Assembly (NCBI GenBank): GCA_017311185.1
Contig: JAESUZ010002609.1
Location: 186,001 to 250,000, forward strand
DNA length: 64,000 nt
Reading direction: 5' to 3'
DNA from: Proteles cristata cristata
Taxonomy: Eukaryota; Chordata; Mammalia; Carnivora; Hyaenidae
Made by a program: the position numbers and the translations under genes. The number at the start of each line of letters is the position of its first letter. Position 1 is the first letter of the stretch. Under the pieces are notes generated by a model that was not told the DNA's origin, searched no databases, and worked only from the letters and a program-made list of their open reading frames with translations. Shown one piece after another: positions 1 to 11,530 of the stretch.

Positions 1-470
1 GTGAAACAGCATTATTTATTGGCTGAACTGCCCTGATCTGACTGAGTGAATAAATCAACTGGTGTCTGGTGCTCAGAAGCACTTCTGAGAACATGGACTT
101 AAACGTTTCTCCTTTGCAACTTTATTCTTTTTCTGTGTTAAATGTCTTTTAATAAACTTCCTCTGATCTTGCAGAGTGGATGTAGCCACAACTGATTGTG
201 CCCCTAATTACCATTCACTTTATTTGCCTGATGCTCACCTCCTAATGCCACAGCCATGAGATTTTGGGGGAGAGAAAAGGGCTCCCACTGCCAGTGCAAC
301 TGAGCTTGGGGAATGGGCAGTGTAATTCCAGTTTGAGCCTCTGGTCAGACTCCAGTCATGTTCTGGGCTTTCCTTGCCATTACAATAAGTTCTGTATACT
401 TACAAATTACTAACATTAAGGTAAAAGTTTCCATATGATCTGGAAAATACTAGCTTTTTTCCCCTTTCTC
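1..470. other. Non-coding sequence, no gene recognised
   Basis: No long open frame and no repeat family that I recognise. An AATAAA-like stretch lies near 150-160 and a C/T-rich stretch leads into the L1 insertion site at 471. Confidence 0.5.
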
Positions 471-483
471 CCCCTCTCCTCTT

Positions 484-682
484 TTTTTTTGTTTTTGGGT
501 TTTTTTGTTTTGTTTTTAAAAAAAAAATTTTTTTACAAATAGTTTATTGTCAAGTTGGTTTCCATATAACACCCAGTGCTCATCCCCACAAGTGCCCACC
601 TCCATGCCCATCTCCCCCCCTCCCCCCCATACCCATCAGTCCTCAGTTTGTTCTCAGTATTCAAGAGGCAAACCATGAAAGT
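484..682 (-). mobile_element. Very short L1 3'-end insertion with a tiny inverted 5' piece
   Basis: Seen: a poly-T run (poly-A tail of a minus-strand element) is followed by the reverse complement of the same L1 3'UTR that ends the young L1 at 52.1 kb (shared TACAAATAGTTTATTGTCAA and CAGTGCTCATCCCCACAAGTG). A 13-bp TSD, CCCCTCTCCTCTT, lies at 471-483 and 683-695. At about 665-680 the sequence switches to the opposite orientation: AGGCAAACCATGA is the plus-strand form of the 3'UTR stretch lying next to the point where the minus part stops. Inference: a heavily truncated L1 with a very small twin-priming inversion. The L1 identity and TSD are firm; the inversion rests on about 15 bases. Confidence 0.85.
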
Positions 683-695
683 CCCCTCTCCTCTT

Positions 696-1431
696 AGTAC
701 ATAGGGATAGCTGCTTCAGACTATTCCAAAGGGTATGATGTGAACCTCCTATTGCAACAAGGGATCCTGGAAAGTGTCACCTCAGAGTATAATCTCTGAT
801 AGAGTTTATTGTTGCTTGTGTTTGGTAGGAAACACCCCAAGTTTGAGGTGATTCATGTCTCTGAATCATAACGTCCTTTCAACACCCCTGAAAATCAAAT
901 GAGGGAATCTTTTTCCAAAGGCCCACATAGTAGAACTTTATGAGTTTGATGTGTTGGATTATTCCACTATTTTCTTCCATGAGATTCTGGAACATATTAC
1001 AGAAATGAAGTACCCCACATCCACCAGCACCAATTTCTCACAGCATCTTCTGTTATGTATATGTAGGGCATACATTTGATTACATGAATTCAGCCATGGC
1101 CTTTTAAAAGGAAAGTAGAAATTAATGACATAAATTTGGAAGTGAAAGAGTGACGATCAAATCCATAGTTTTAAACATTATTTGTCACCATATATTGCTT
1201 TGATCAAATAAAATATGCAGAAATTAAACATCAAAAAAAAAAAAGAGTGAAGGAAAAGCAATCCAACTGCTGTAGGGTTGGCTATGGTTCTTGTGATTGT
1301 ACAGACAGAACCCATGCCCAGTCAGCACCTTCTCCCTGCTATTCCACTCCCTCTCCCGACACCATGCAAATCCCAAATAACTCCTAGAGTTTCATGGAAC
1401 ACAGATTGGAAATTGTTTAACGATCCTCTCA
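696..1431. other. Unassigned segment, possibly a retrocopied transcript end
   Basis: No recognised gene. AATAAA near 1206-1212 is followed about 20 bases later by a run of 12 A (about 1231-1242), as in a polyadenylated mRNA copied into DNA. One frame is open for about 58 codons (899-1078), which is close to chance. I found no TSD and cannot name a parent gene. Confidence 0.3.
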
Positions 1432-1545
1432 GTTCATTTATAACTCACCAAATATTTCTTGAGCACCTCTTCCATTGCTGACAGTCTACTAAGTTCTTAG
1501 GATTCAAAAGTGACTATGATTCTGCCTCAAAGGGGCTTACATTCT
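1432..1545 (-). mobile_element. L2 LINE 3' tail
   Basis: The sequence ACCAAATATTTCTTGAGCACC followed by GGGGCTTACATTCTAGAGAG is the reverse complement of the conserved L2 3' end. It is short and diverged, so it is an ancient copy. Confidence 0.65.
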
Positions 1546-1735
1546 AGAGAGGATTGTTCAGTACTCTCATTGAAATCTGCTTGGGGCAGATGGAACTGAA
1601 GAGGTGTAGTCTGGGAGCTCTAAGAAAGGACTTTCTGCAGAAGTTGATCTGATGTTTGACTACTATAATGAAACCACACTGGAAACAAACAGGATTCAGA
1701 ACCAAATTGACTGGCACAGAATTAAGAATCCCTCA

Positions 1736-1905
1736 GCTTTGGAGTCAGGCTGACTGGTTGGGTGAACTTGGGCTAGAGACACATAATCTCAGTGCTCACC
1801 TATAAAATGGAGGATCACACTTGACACAGGGTGTTGCAAATATTAAAGTATATAATGTATGCACAGTGCTGGATGTCATGCCCAGAGCATGGTAGCTCTT
1901 TGAAG
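1736..1905 (+). mobile_element. MIR SINE
   Basis: The order of blocks fits MIR on the plus strand: GAGTCAGGCTGACTGG, GTGAACTTGGGC, CTCACCTATAAAATGGAGGAT, then AGTATATAATGTATGCACAGTGCTGG. It is an old, diverged copy. Confidence 0.75.
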
Positions 1906-3711
1906 GCTCATCTGTCATATATTCCCCTTCTGCCTCAAGCCCATGATTTTTAGGTGAAAGAAAGACTAGTTTTTAGGCATAGTGCCACCTAAGAGGAGAC
2001 TGTTCTCTAAAAAATATCTTCAAGGTGCTGCTGTTTCAAAATTGGCCACCCTATGCCCTTTGGGTTGAAGAATAAATGCTTCAAAAAGTATAGGCTTTTG
2101 GAATTGCTACTGACACTGCAGAAAAGCTTTTTAGCATTTAGAATCTTTTACCTATCCTCTAAACTTGATTGTTAGAGAAGAAGCCTGATGTCATGAGTCA
2201 TTTCTGCAACATTTCCCTCTATAATTTGAGAGGCACATAAATTCAGGAGCAAAGGTGATCCGCAATAAAAGGAAGTGGTAATTGATACACACCCACCATT
2301 ATTGCTTGATGTAATTCAACTGTGAACATGTACGTATCTTCCATTATAAGGCAATTTAAATTCTTTATATATTGTAATCATGTTTGAAATAGATGAAACA
2401 GTTGAATTGCTATGGACATTTTTTTTTCAAGAAACTATTTGGAAACAAGTAACAGGTGGCTATAATGGGCTGTATTTCAGACTACGACAGTTGCCATTTT
2501 CTTTTCAGTTATATCAAATTTATTACCATGACTGAAAATAAGATTCTACAAGGGAGACTTCCCCTAATCTCTGTGTATGCAGAAGATGAGTGATATTTTC
2601 ATGTTCATATTTCTCATGTTTCTTATGATTGACTGATGAGGATTGCATTTACTGTTACTTTTTCTCAGCTCCCATCAGTTTGAAATAGATGTTGAAAGAT
2701 GCCCTAGGTATGTCATAATTGTTTCCCATCAACCTTTTTTGCCTTCAGGTTCCTGTGCATGTCCTTATTAAATAAATGTTTGTAAAGTAAACTTACCATT
2801 CTCATTTTCCACTGTGACTTTACTAGATAAATTCTTCATCATTCATTATCATCTACCAAACATGCCTCAAGCCTTTCATTTGAATCCAATGATGCTTGCT
2901 CAGGGGGAAAATAAATGAACCTACTACTAACAGAAGCTTTAAAGAGATTTGGCTTTACTGGGTGCATGATTTCTTCTTTGTGTGTTTCAAGAGGAAGAAA
3001 CAACCTGTTCTGGAGGGAATTACCAGCTAGGTTTTAATTTTCACCTCTTGCCAGAGTGCTTGGAAATTCACACATCCTCACCCAAGTTTTCTTAGCAATA
3101 TTTTAAACGTCTGACTTAAGAAATTCTTTGCTTGCATTTTCCATTCTGCTGCTATTGTCTGACCTAAATGACACAGAACAATATCTTAAGTGACTGCACT
3201 CTCAGATTCATTTCACAATGGACTACGTTTAGCATCCAGTCCAGTGACATTTCAGAACTTCTTTCATATTGATCTTCAATTTTGGATCATATAGAAACAG
3301 TAAAATTGGGTTCATTCCAGCCAATTCCAGGAAATGTGGCTCCTAAGCATAAGTGGTCAACAAAATACCTGTTTACAATAAATGTGTATTTGTGTATTTT
3401 GTGAATAGTTTACAAACACTGTCAAAGTAGAGAGATAGAAAAACATTCTGATGAAAAGCAACTGTTCTTCCAAGAGAATTCCCCTCACTCCTCTGTCATT
3501 CCCACCAGAGATTGTTCCAAGAACTAGATTAATTGATTTCTTGATTGTCAGATACTCACAGTAAAATTGTGAGCCAGATTAAATTCCAGATTCCAAGAGT
3601 TCAGAAATAAGTAATTTGCACTCAAAACAAAGAAGCAGGTTGTTAGATTTTCCTCATGCAATTTGCTGTACACAGTCATTGTTGTTAGTGTTGTGCTTAC
3701 TGAAAACATAG
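1906..3711. other. Unique AT-rich sequence
   Basis: No open frame above about 60 codons, no recognisable repeat and no exon-like block. Confidence 0.5.
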
Positions 3712-3880
3712 GTAGGCCACCTGAGTAGCTCAGTTGGTTGAGCGTCTGGCTCTTGATTACTGCTCAGATCGTAACCTGAGGTTCATGGGATCAAGCCCCG
3801 CATCAGATTCTGTACTGAGCATGGATCCTGCTTAAGAGTCTTTTTCCCTCTCCCTCTGCAACCCTAACACTAAAAAAAAG
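3712..3880 (+). mobile_element. CAN-SINE (tRNA-derived), diverged
   Basis: Head GGCCACCTGAGTAGCTCAGTTGG, degenerate B box GGGATCAAGCCCC, C/T-rich body and A-rich end. The substitutions make it an old copy. No clear TSD seen. Confidence 0.85.
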
Positions 3881-4045
3881 TAACTATCAAGACATTCTTT
3901 TTAAAAAGTTGCCTAGAACATTGACTTGTTTGACAGATGATTTGACAGTGAGGCTGGGGACCCAATTGTGAACCTTTCAGGGGAGATGTTTTTCTTTGAC
4001 ACGGTAAACATTTTTAATGGTCTCATGCATTTAAAATTTGTATTT

Positions 4046-4065
4046 TTTGGTAAAGTTTATTTATT

Positions 4066-4097
<32 letters not shown>

Positions 4098-4225
4098 TCC
4101 CAAGCAGGCTCCATGCTGTCAGTTCAGAGCCCAACACGAGGTTGGAGCTCATGAACTGCAATATCATGACCTGAGCTGAAATCAAGAGTCTAACACTTAA
4201 CCAACTGAGCCAACTAGGTGCCCAG
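4046..4225 (-). mobile_element. CAN-SINE with expanded GA repeat
   Basis: Reverse-complement SINE: TTTATTTTTGAGAGAGAG at one end and CAACTGAGCCAACTAGGTGCCC at the other. The internal (GA)n run at about 4069-4096 makes short GA/RE-rich frames that are not genes. Confidence 0.9.
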
Positions 4226-4885
4226 GAATTTGTTTTAATGTTTTCTTTTTTCTCTTTCCCCATAATAGAAACAAATGTTGGGATGATAGCTATGCCTGCC
4301 TTTGGGACTTCCTCCTACTCACTATGGCACCACAAGGACATCAGTGGAATGGAGTATAATTAACATAATCACATTCATTCTTTCACACAACAAATTATGG
4401 TAACTGCACATTACATATAGGCACTGTATGAAATTGGAGGGAATGGAGGTAGACCAGACAATTTTTTCCTCAGGGATTTCTCAATAAAAGAGAGCCTAAC
4501 AAGTAAGTCAATAGTGACTAAGTAGGGTGAAGAGTGTTTTGGCAGCTCTACCCATTGTTACATGGGAGACTGACAGGTTGACTGGCTCAGCTGCCAATAG
4601 GAAAGTAGAGCTAAAACTTAGCTGTGAAAGACAAAGAGCAGTTGCAGGGGTTTTAAGGGATAACAAGGTCCAGGATAGTGTAAACTAGAATGTCCAGTAT
4701 GTGGAGAAAGGAACCGACGATAGATAGTGTGAGAGATGAACCTAAGAGGACAGGAGGATCCATTACAAAGGGCACCAATATGATGTGAAGAAGTACTATG
4801 CTCAGAGCTTTGGGGGTGGCGGGGGCACTAGGGGTTGTTTCTGCCTTTCTCCTCCCTTTATCCATTCTAATCCCTACTCTGTAAA
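4226..4885. other. Unique sequence
   Basis: The only open frame (minus strand, 83 codons, 4653-4904) has no features of a known protein and ends in the old L1 3'UTR. Treated as chance. Confidence 0.45.
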
Positions 4886-5122
4886 TCTTTATTAGGTATA
4901 ACAAAAAAATACATCTTTAACAGGTACAATTTGATAAATTTTTCACAGATCTCTATACCCATGAAACTATGAATACAGTCAACATAATGAACATATTCAT
5001 CATCCCCAAAGTCTCCCCCTGCCCTTTGTAATGTATTTCTTCACCATAGATTAGTTTGCATTTTCTAGAAATTTATATAAAAGAAATGGAAAAGTAAGTA
5101 CTTCAAAAAATCTGGCTTTTCA

Positions 5123-5330
5123 GGGTACCTAGGTGGCTTAGTCCATAAAGTGTCTCTTGATTTTGGCACTGGTCATGATCTCATCATTGGCGGGACTGAG
5201 CCCCACATCAGGCTCTGAGCTGACAGAACAAAGTCTGCTTGGGATTCTCTCTCTCCCTCTCTCTCTGCCCTCTCAGGCTCACTCCCTCACTCTCTCTCTC
5301 AAACATAAACAAATAAAACTTTTATTTTAA
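5123..5330 (+). mobile_element. CAN-SINE
   Basis: Head GGGTACCTAGGTGGCTTAGT, CT-rich body and ACATAAACAAATAAAAC tail. A 12-bp TSD with one mismatch (T[C/T]TGGCTTTTCA) lies at 5111-5122 and 5331-5342. It inserted in the old L1. Confidence 0.92.
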
Positions 5331-5860
5331 TTTGGCTTTTCATTCATAATTTTTTGATAATCATTGATGTTGTCCAATACTCTCCTGTAGGAATATACCA
5401 CATTTGTTTATCCATGTACCTATTGGCAAACATTTGGGTTGTCTTGACTTATAAAGATGCTAAGAACATTTCCATATAAGTGTTTGTGTGCAAATACAAT
5501 TCCACTTCTCTTGGGTAAATACTAAGGAATAAAATAGACATATGATAGGTGTTTAGTGTTTAAGAAAATGAAAATGTCAACTTGTTTTTCCAAAGTGTAT
5601 CATGGTTTCTCCCGCATTGTTTGAGAGCTACAATTGCTTCACATCTCCACCAGCGTTTGATATAGTCAGGTTTTAAATTTTAACAATTTTAGTGGATATG
5701 TAGTGATATGTCATTTTGGTTTTAATTTGCATTTCCCTAATGGCTGATGATGTTGAACATCTTTTTCTTCATCCTTTTACGATTGAAATACAATCTTTTC
5801 TAAAATTTCTATTCAGATATTGTGCCCATTTACTTTTCTTTTTTATTATCATTGATTCTA

Positions 5861-6074
5861 TTTAAAAACTTTTTAATGTTTATTTTTGAGAGAGAGAACA
5901 TGAGCGAGCACAAGTGGGGGAGGGGCAGACAGAGGGAGACACAGAATCTGAAGCTGGCTCTAGGCTCTGAGCTATCAGCACAGAGCCAGATGCAGGGTTC
6001 AAACCCATGAACTGCAAGATCATGACCTGAGCCACAGTAAAATGCTTAACCAACTGAGCCACCCATGTGCCCCT
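5861..6074 (-). mobile_element. CAN-SINE
   Basis: Starts TTTTTAATGTTTATTTTTGAGAG and ends GAGCCACCCATGTGCCCCT. It lies in the old L1. The TTTTC-rich tract at 6095-6130 follows it. Confidence 0.92.
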
Positions 6075-6094
6075 AGTATGATTGTTTTCAAAGG

Positions 6095-6130
6095 TTTTTT
6101 TTTTTTTCTTTTCTTTTCTTTTCTTTTTTT
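6095..6130. repeat. T-rich (TTTTC)n simple repeat
   Basis: A T run followed by about four TTTTC units. Confidence 0.85.
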
Positions 6131-6409
6131 TACCTATTCTGGATACAAGTCCTTCAACAGAAATATGATTTACAAATACTTTCTCCTAATTCGAGGCTGA
6201 TATTTTATTTTTTCAATGGTATCTTTTAAAGAGGACAATTTTAAAATTTTCAGTTTATCAATATTTTGTTTTATGGATTATGATTTTGGTACTGTACCTA
6301 AGAAGTCTTTGTCTAATCCAAGGTCACAGACATATTTGTTATGTTTCTTTAGCAAGTTTTAGATTTTTAATTTAATATTTAGGTAATGATCCAATTTGAA
6401 TTAATATTT

Positions 6410-6624
6410 TTTAATTTTTAAAAAATTTTTAATGTTTATTTTTGAGAGAGAAACAGAGAATGTGAACAGGAGAGGGTCAGAGAGAGATGGAGACACATAA
6501 TCTGAGGCAGGCTTCAGGTTTTGAGCTGTCAGCATGAGCCTGATGTTGGGCTCGAACCCACGGCAATGAGATATGACCTGAGCCAAAGTATGACACATAG
6601 ACAACTGAGCCAACCAGGTACCCC
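6410..6624 (-). mobile_element. CAN-SINE
   Basis: TTTTAATGTTTATTTTTGAGAG to GAGCCAACCAGGTACCCC. Flanking copies of TGAATTAAT at 6397-6405 and 6625-6633 form a TSD of at least 9 bp. Confidence 0.92.
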
Positions 6625-7137
6625 TGAATTAATTTTTATGTTAGGTGCTCTTTATCAAGCTTGGAACGTTCCTTTCTTTTTCTAGTTGCCTTAGGTTTCT
6701 TTTTTTTTTTTTTTTAAAGAGGAATATGCATTAGAGATTGACAGATAAATACAATCTAATAAACCTAGATAGATGTTTTCTTCTGCATCTGAGATAATAC
6801 TGTGTATTTTTTTTAGTTTGTTGACATAGTAAAACACCTCAATTTTCAAAAGTTAAACTAGCCTTGTTCTTCTGAGATGAACCAAAATTGATCATGATGT
6901 ATTAGACTTTTTATATATTCTTGAATTTGATTTGCTAAAACAATAAATTCTGCATCTGTGTTCATGAGAGATTCTGATTTGCAAACTTCTTGTAATATCT
7001 TTGTCAAGTTTTGATATCAGGGTCATCTTGTTCTCTTAGAATAGATTTGAAAATAGTCCCTCTTCAATTTTCTGTATAGATTTGGTATTATTTCTTTCTT
7101 AAAATTTGGTAGCCATTACATCTGAAGCCATCTGAAC

Positions 7138-7178
7138 TAGTGTGTGTGAGTGTATGTGTGTGAGTGTGTGAGTGTGAT
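7138..7178. repeat. TG-rich microsatellite
   Basis: Interrupted TG/GAGTG units inside the old L1, where they have diverged from any coding sequence. Confidence 0.75.
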
Positions 7179-7731
7179 GGTTTTAAACTGGAAATTCAAT
7201 TTCCCTAATACTTAGCGGACTATTCAGATTATTTTCTTCTTTTTGAGGAAGTGTTGGTAGCTTGTGTCTTTCAAGGGATTGGTCCATTTCATCTAAGTTA
7301 CTAATTTTTTACATCTATCTGTTTATATTATTTCCTTATCTGTTTTGTATCTGTAGAATCTGTAGTGTTGTCACTTCTTTAATGTATGATAATGTTGAAT
7401 CTCTTTTTCCTCATTATTTTGGTTAAAGGTTTGCATATTAATTTCACAAAACCAGTTTTCAGCTTTATTGACTTATGTTTATGGTTTGTTTTCTTTTTGT
7501 TGATTTCTGCTCTTATCTTTATTATTTCCTTTGTTCTGTTCCCTATCGAGTTAATTTAGTTTTTTTTCCTACTCTCTTAAGGCTGATGCTGAGGTTACTG
7601 ATTCAAGATCTTTTTCTAGTATAGGCATTTAATGCTACAAATCCCACTAATGTTTTAGCTGCATCTCACAAATATTTTTATGTTGGAATTTCATTTTAAT
7701 TTAATTGAAAAAAGTTTAATTTCCTCTTTTA

Positions 7732-7947
7732 GGGGCACCTGGGTGGACAATGGGTTGAACATCTGATTTTGATTCAGGTCATGATCTCACAGTTCGTGGG
7801 TTTGAGCCCTGTGTCGGCTCTGTGCTGACAGCTAGCTCAGAGCCTGGATCCTGCTTCAGATTCTGTATCTCTCTCTCTCTGACCCTCCCCTGCTCATGCT
7901 GTCTCTCTCTCTCTCTCTCTCAGAAATTAAAAAAAATTTTTTTTTCA
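7732..7947 (+). mobile_element. CAN-SINE
   Basis: GGGGCACCTGGGTGGACAAT head, (CT)n body and A/T-rich tail. TTTCCTCTTTTA occurs just before (to 7731) and just after the element, giving a TSD. Confidence 0.92.
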
Positions 7948-8562
7948 ATTTTTCCTCTTTTAATTTCTCCTTTGACTCTTGAGTTATTTTGACTGTTTTT
8001 AAATAATTTTTTAAGCTATTTTTCTGTTACTGCTTTCTAACTTAATTATGTTTTGGTCAAAAATATGTTTTGCTTGAATAATTTTAAAAATACTAATATT
8101 TATTTTATGCCCTGGAATATGGTATATCTTAGTAAATGTTCCATGTGCACATGAAAAAAATGTGTATTTTACTTTGGTTTTGTGAAGAAGTCTATGAGTG
8201 ACAATTTTGTCAAATTGGTTGGTAGTGCTATTCAAATCTTATTTTATACTTAATGATTTTTTATCTATTCATCCTATTAATTAATTGAGAGAGAGGGATA
8301 TTGAAATTCCTGGATATAATTGTGGATTTTTCTATGTTTCTTTGTAATTCTGTTGGTTAGGATTCATGAATTTTTGAAGTTCTGCTGCAAATGTTTAGAT
8401 TTTTTAGGTCTTGTTGATGAATTGATTTCTTTGTCCCTCTGCAATAACCTTCTCTATCCATCTTTATATCCTTACTGTAAAATCCATATCATCTGATATT
8501 ATTTTAGTCACTCCAGCTTTCTTTTGATTTGTGTTAGCTTAACACATCTTTTCTCATTCTTT

Positions 8563-8765
8563 AAGTTTTTTTTTTCTTTTGTGAGAGAAAGAGAGAGAAG
8601 CAGCAGTAGAGGGGCAGAGAGAGAGGAAGAGAGAGAGTATCCCAAGTAGGCCCCACATTATCAGCATGGAGCCTCACATGGGGCTTGAATTCATAAACCA
8701 TGAGATCATGACCTCGGCCAAAATAAAAGTTGGATGTTTAACCAGTTGAGCCACCGAGGTGCCTG
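8563..8765 (-). mobile_element. CAN-SINE
   Basis: GAGAGAAAGAGAGAGAAG start and GAGCCACCGAGGTGCC end. The flanks TCATTCTTTAAGTTTT and CTATTCTTTTACTTTT look like a diverged TSD. Confidence 0.9.
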
Positions 8766-9401
8766 TCCTATTCTTTTACTTTTAAGTTAACTATAGGTTT
8801 CTTGTAGATAGCCTACAGTTGACTTACGATTTTTCATACAATCTGATAATCTCTAACATTTATTTGGGGTTTAAGATAATTTATACTTAATGTGACTACT
8901 GATGTGGTTAAGTGAAAATCTATGATTTTGCTATTGTTTCCTATTTTCTCCATATGTATTTGTTCCCTTGTCATTATTATTTTCCTTTTTTGGATTGAAT
9001 ATTTTGAGATTCCATTTAGTCCCCTTTGACTTAAAAGTTAAGACACCTTGCTTTGTTTTTTATTTTTTTAGTGATTGCTTTAGGTTTTTTATATACATTT
9101 TTAAATATCATAGTCTAGTTTCAGATAATTTTATACCATTCACAAGGAGGGTAAGAATTTTACAACAGTTTGCTCCCATTTCTGTCCTCCTCTTTTTACT
9201 ATTGTTGCCATAAATTATATTTAGTATGTTTTAATGCCTCTTAGTATTTTGTTGTTACTTTCCTTTTATGGGTCATTACATTTTAAAGAAAAAATATTAT
9301 ATTTGCCCACATATCTACCACTTCTGGTGCTCTTTATTTCTACATGTAGATCCAGATTTCCATTTGGCATCATTTTCCTCCTGCTTGAAATGTGTCTCTC
9401 T

Positions 9402-9436
9402 CTCTTTCCCTCCCTCCCTGCCCCCCCTCCCCCCCG
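9402..9436. repeat. C-rich low-complexity tract
   Basis: CCCTCCCTCCCTG followed by two long C runs. On the minus strand this is a G-run array that fits a G-quadruplex pattern. It lies in the old L1 at a point where the conserved L1 sequence is interrupted. Confidence 0.7.
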
Positions 9437-10012
9437 TCTTTTGGTAGTGTAGGTCTGCTGGTGATGAATTATACCAACTTCTGTGTACCTCGAAAAAATT
9501 TTATTTTGCCTTAATTTCAGAACTAGATTTTCACTGGTTAAAGAATTCTAGGTTGGTAGATTTTTATCTTACTCTATGTGAGAGGCGTTACATAGATCTC
9601 TTCTGTTTAGTATTACTTCTGATAAAACTTCTGTTTTATATTTATTTCTCTGTGCATAATATGATCCTTCCCCCATTCTTCAACATAGACTTTTTTTTTT
9701 CTTCTTTAGGTTTTTGATGTTTCCTGATTTTAAACACTTTGATGACTATCTATCCTAATGTTTACTTTATAATTTTTATTCTCTGGGTTCACTAAGCCTG
9801 TTGAATTTGTTTGCATTTTCCTCAACTTGAGAAAAAAATGGGGCATTAAAAATATTTTTCTGCATGTACCACACATCCTTTGCAGACCTCCACTATGTGT
9901 GTCTTAGACTTCTTGATGTTATTCCATAGCTGGGAAATTTTGCACTCTTTTTTCTCTGGCTTTATTTTGAATAGTTTCTATGCTATGTTTTAAGTTCATT
10001 AGCCTTTTCTTT

Positions 10013-10211
10013 TTTCTTTTAAAAAATTTTTATTTATTCATTTCAAGACAGAGAGAGAAGGGGGACACAGAAGGGAGGGAGAGTGGGTCAGAGAATCCCA
10101 AGCAGTATCCATGCTGCTGACATAGGCTTGATCTCACAAACCATGAGATATGACCTGAGCTGAAACCAAGAGTCCTACAATTAACCCACAGAGCCACCCA
10201 GGCCCCCACTG
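10013..10211 (-). mobile_element. CAN-SINE
   Basis: TTATTTATTCATTTCAAGACAG to GAGCCACCCAGGCCCCCA. A 20-bp TSD with one mismatch flanks it at 9993-10012 and 10212-10231. Confidence 0.93.
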
Positions 10212-11152
10212 AGTTCATAAGCCTTTTCTTTCATTGTCTTTAATCCTGTCATCATTCCTATCCAGTGCAGGTTTCTTTTCAGATATTGTACCTTTCCTCT
10301 CTTCGGTTTGAGTCTTTTTCATATTTTCTGCATTTTTGCTTCATATTTTAGTATTCACTTTCTTGAACACATGGAATATAGTCATAAGAACTGTTTGATG
10401 TCCTTGCCTAAAATTCTATCACTTATGTAATGTATTTTTTTCATTTATTAATTTTCCTCCTTAGGGTGCATTATATTTTCCTATTTGCATGTCTAGTAAT
10501 TATTAAATGACAGAAATCATAATTTTATTTTGTCAAATGCTGAAGAATTCTCACTCATAAAAGATGGTCTTGAGCTTTGTTCTGGTTCATAGTTAAATTA
10601 ATTACATGGAAGTCATTTGTTGTCTCTGGATTTATATTGAAATCTTTGGTAGATAGGATCAGGTAATTGTTACCTCCAGTACAGTTCTTTCCCCACCTCA
10701 CTAATGAGGTAAAGTCCTTTCTTCCTACCTATTTTTCATAGGATATCCTACAAACTTCTATATTACCTGATACTCTGAGTGAAGTGTTCCACTTCGGCTC
10801 ATGGAAACAATAATGATTCCTAGTTGGGCTTTTGGTTTGTTTGTTTTTGTTTTGTTCTGTTGTGCTCCAAAGATCTTTTTCCCTCTTACTCTGTCAGACA
10901 ATTCTTTCCTTATTCTCAGGTAGTTTCTCTCCATCTGTGCACTGATCAGAACATTACTCAGATACCCAGAGTTCTGTCTCTTGACAGCTCTCTTCCATCT
11001 AGTAGTTTATTCTATAAACTCTAGTCACCTTGACTTTCTTAGACTCTCAGTTTCATATACTCCATTCTTTAAGACCTGCAGACTTTGCTTGAGTTTCCAT
11101 AGCTTGGAAACTCTTTACAAGCAATACAGTCAGTCAATCATAGGAATTAGCT

Positions 11153-11361
11153 CTTTTTTTTTAATATTTATTTTTGAGAGAAAGAGAAAGCATGAGTAAG
11201 CATGTGTGGGGGAGGGGCAGAGAGAAAGGGAAACAGAAGATCTGAAATAGGTTCCAGGCTGACAGCTTTGAGTCTGATGTAGGATTTGAACTCAAGAACT
11301 GTGAGATCATGACCTGAGCCGGAGTCAGATTCTCAACCACCTGAGCCTCACAGGCAACCCC
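11153..11361 (-). mobile_element. CAN-SINE
   Basis: TTTAATATTTATTTTTGAGAG to CTGAGCCTCACAGGCAACCCC. It lies in the 5' part of the old L1. Confidence 0.9.
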
Positions 11362-11530
11362 CTATCTTACTATTATTATTGCTATTTAATGTTTAGGGAT
11401 TATCTTTTGGTTTCCCTCTATTGGGCCTTAACTGTCCTGTGTTGTTCTATGATGTCCAGTGTTTAAAAATAGTTTCACATATTTTGTCTAGTGGTTTTGT
11501 TTTTGTTTTAAAACGGAATTGATTATATTA

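Larger units (their letters stand above)
4886..11530 (-). mobile_element. Ancient near-full-length L1, interrupted by seven SINEs
   Basis: Read on the minus strand, the order is 3' to 5'. An old L1 3'UTR lies at about 4890-5110. The ORF2 C-terminal part is at about 5340-5860, including the reverse complement of the conserved TGCAAATTAAAACCAAAATG region near 5710-5735. The reverse transcriptase part is at about 6130-7720 and the endonuclease part at about 8000-8960. The 5' part is at about 8960-11530, with the conserved block GTAGATCCAGATTTCCAT at 9346-9363 and TGATGTCCAGTGTTTAAAAAT near 11450. Subtracting the SINEs leaves about 5.2 kb. All frames are broken. The subfamily is uncertain (L1M type). 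The 5' limit is approximate. Confidence 0.75.

Noticed and set aside
3968..4174. Frame with repeated RE residues
   Set aside because: Produced by the (GA)n tract of a SINE.
4653..4904. Minus-strand 83-codon open frame
   Set aside because: No domain, hydrophobic residues follow AT-rich composition, and it runs into an old L1 3'UTR.
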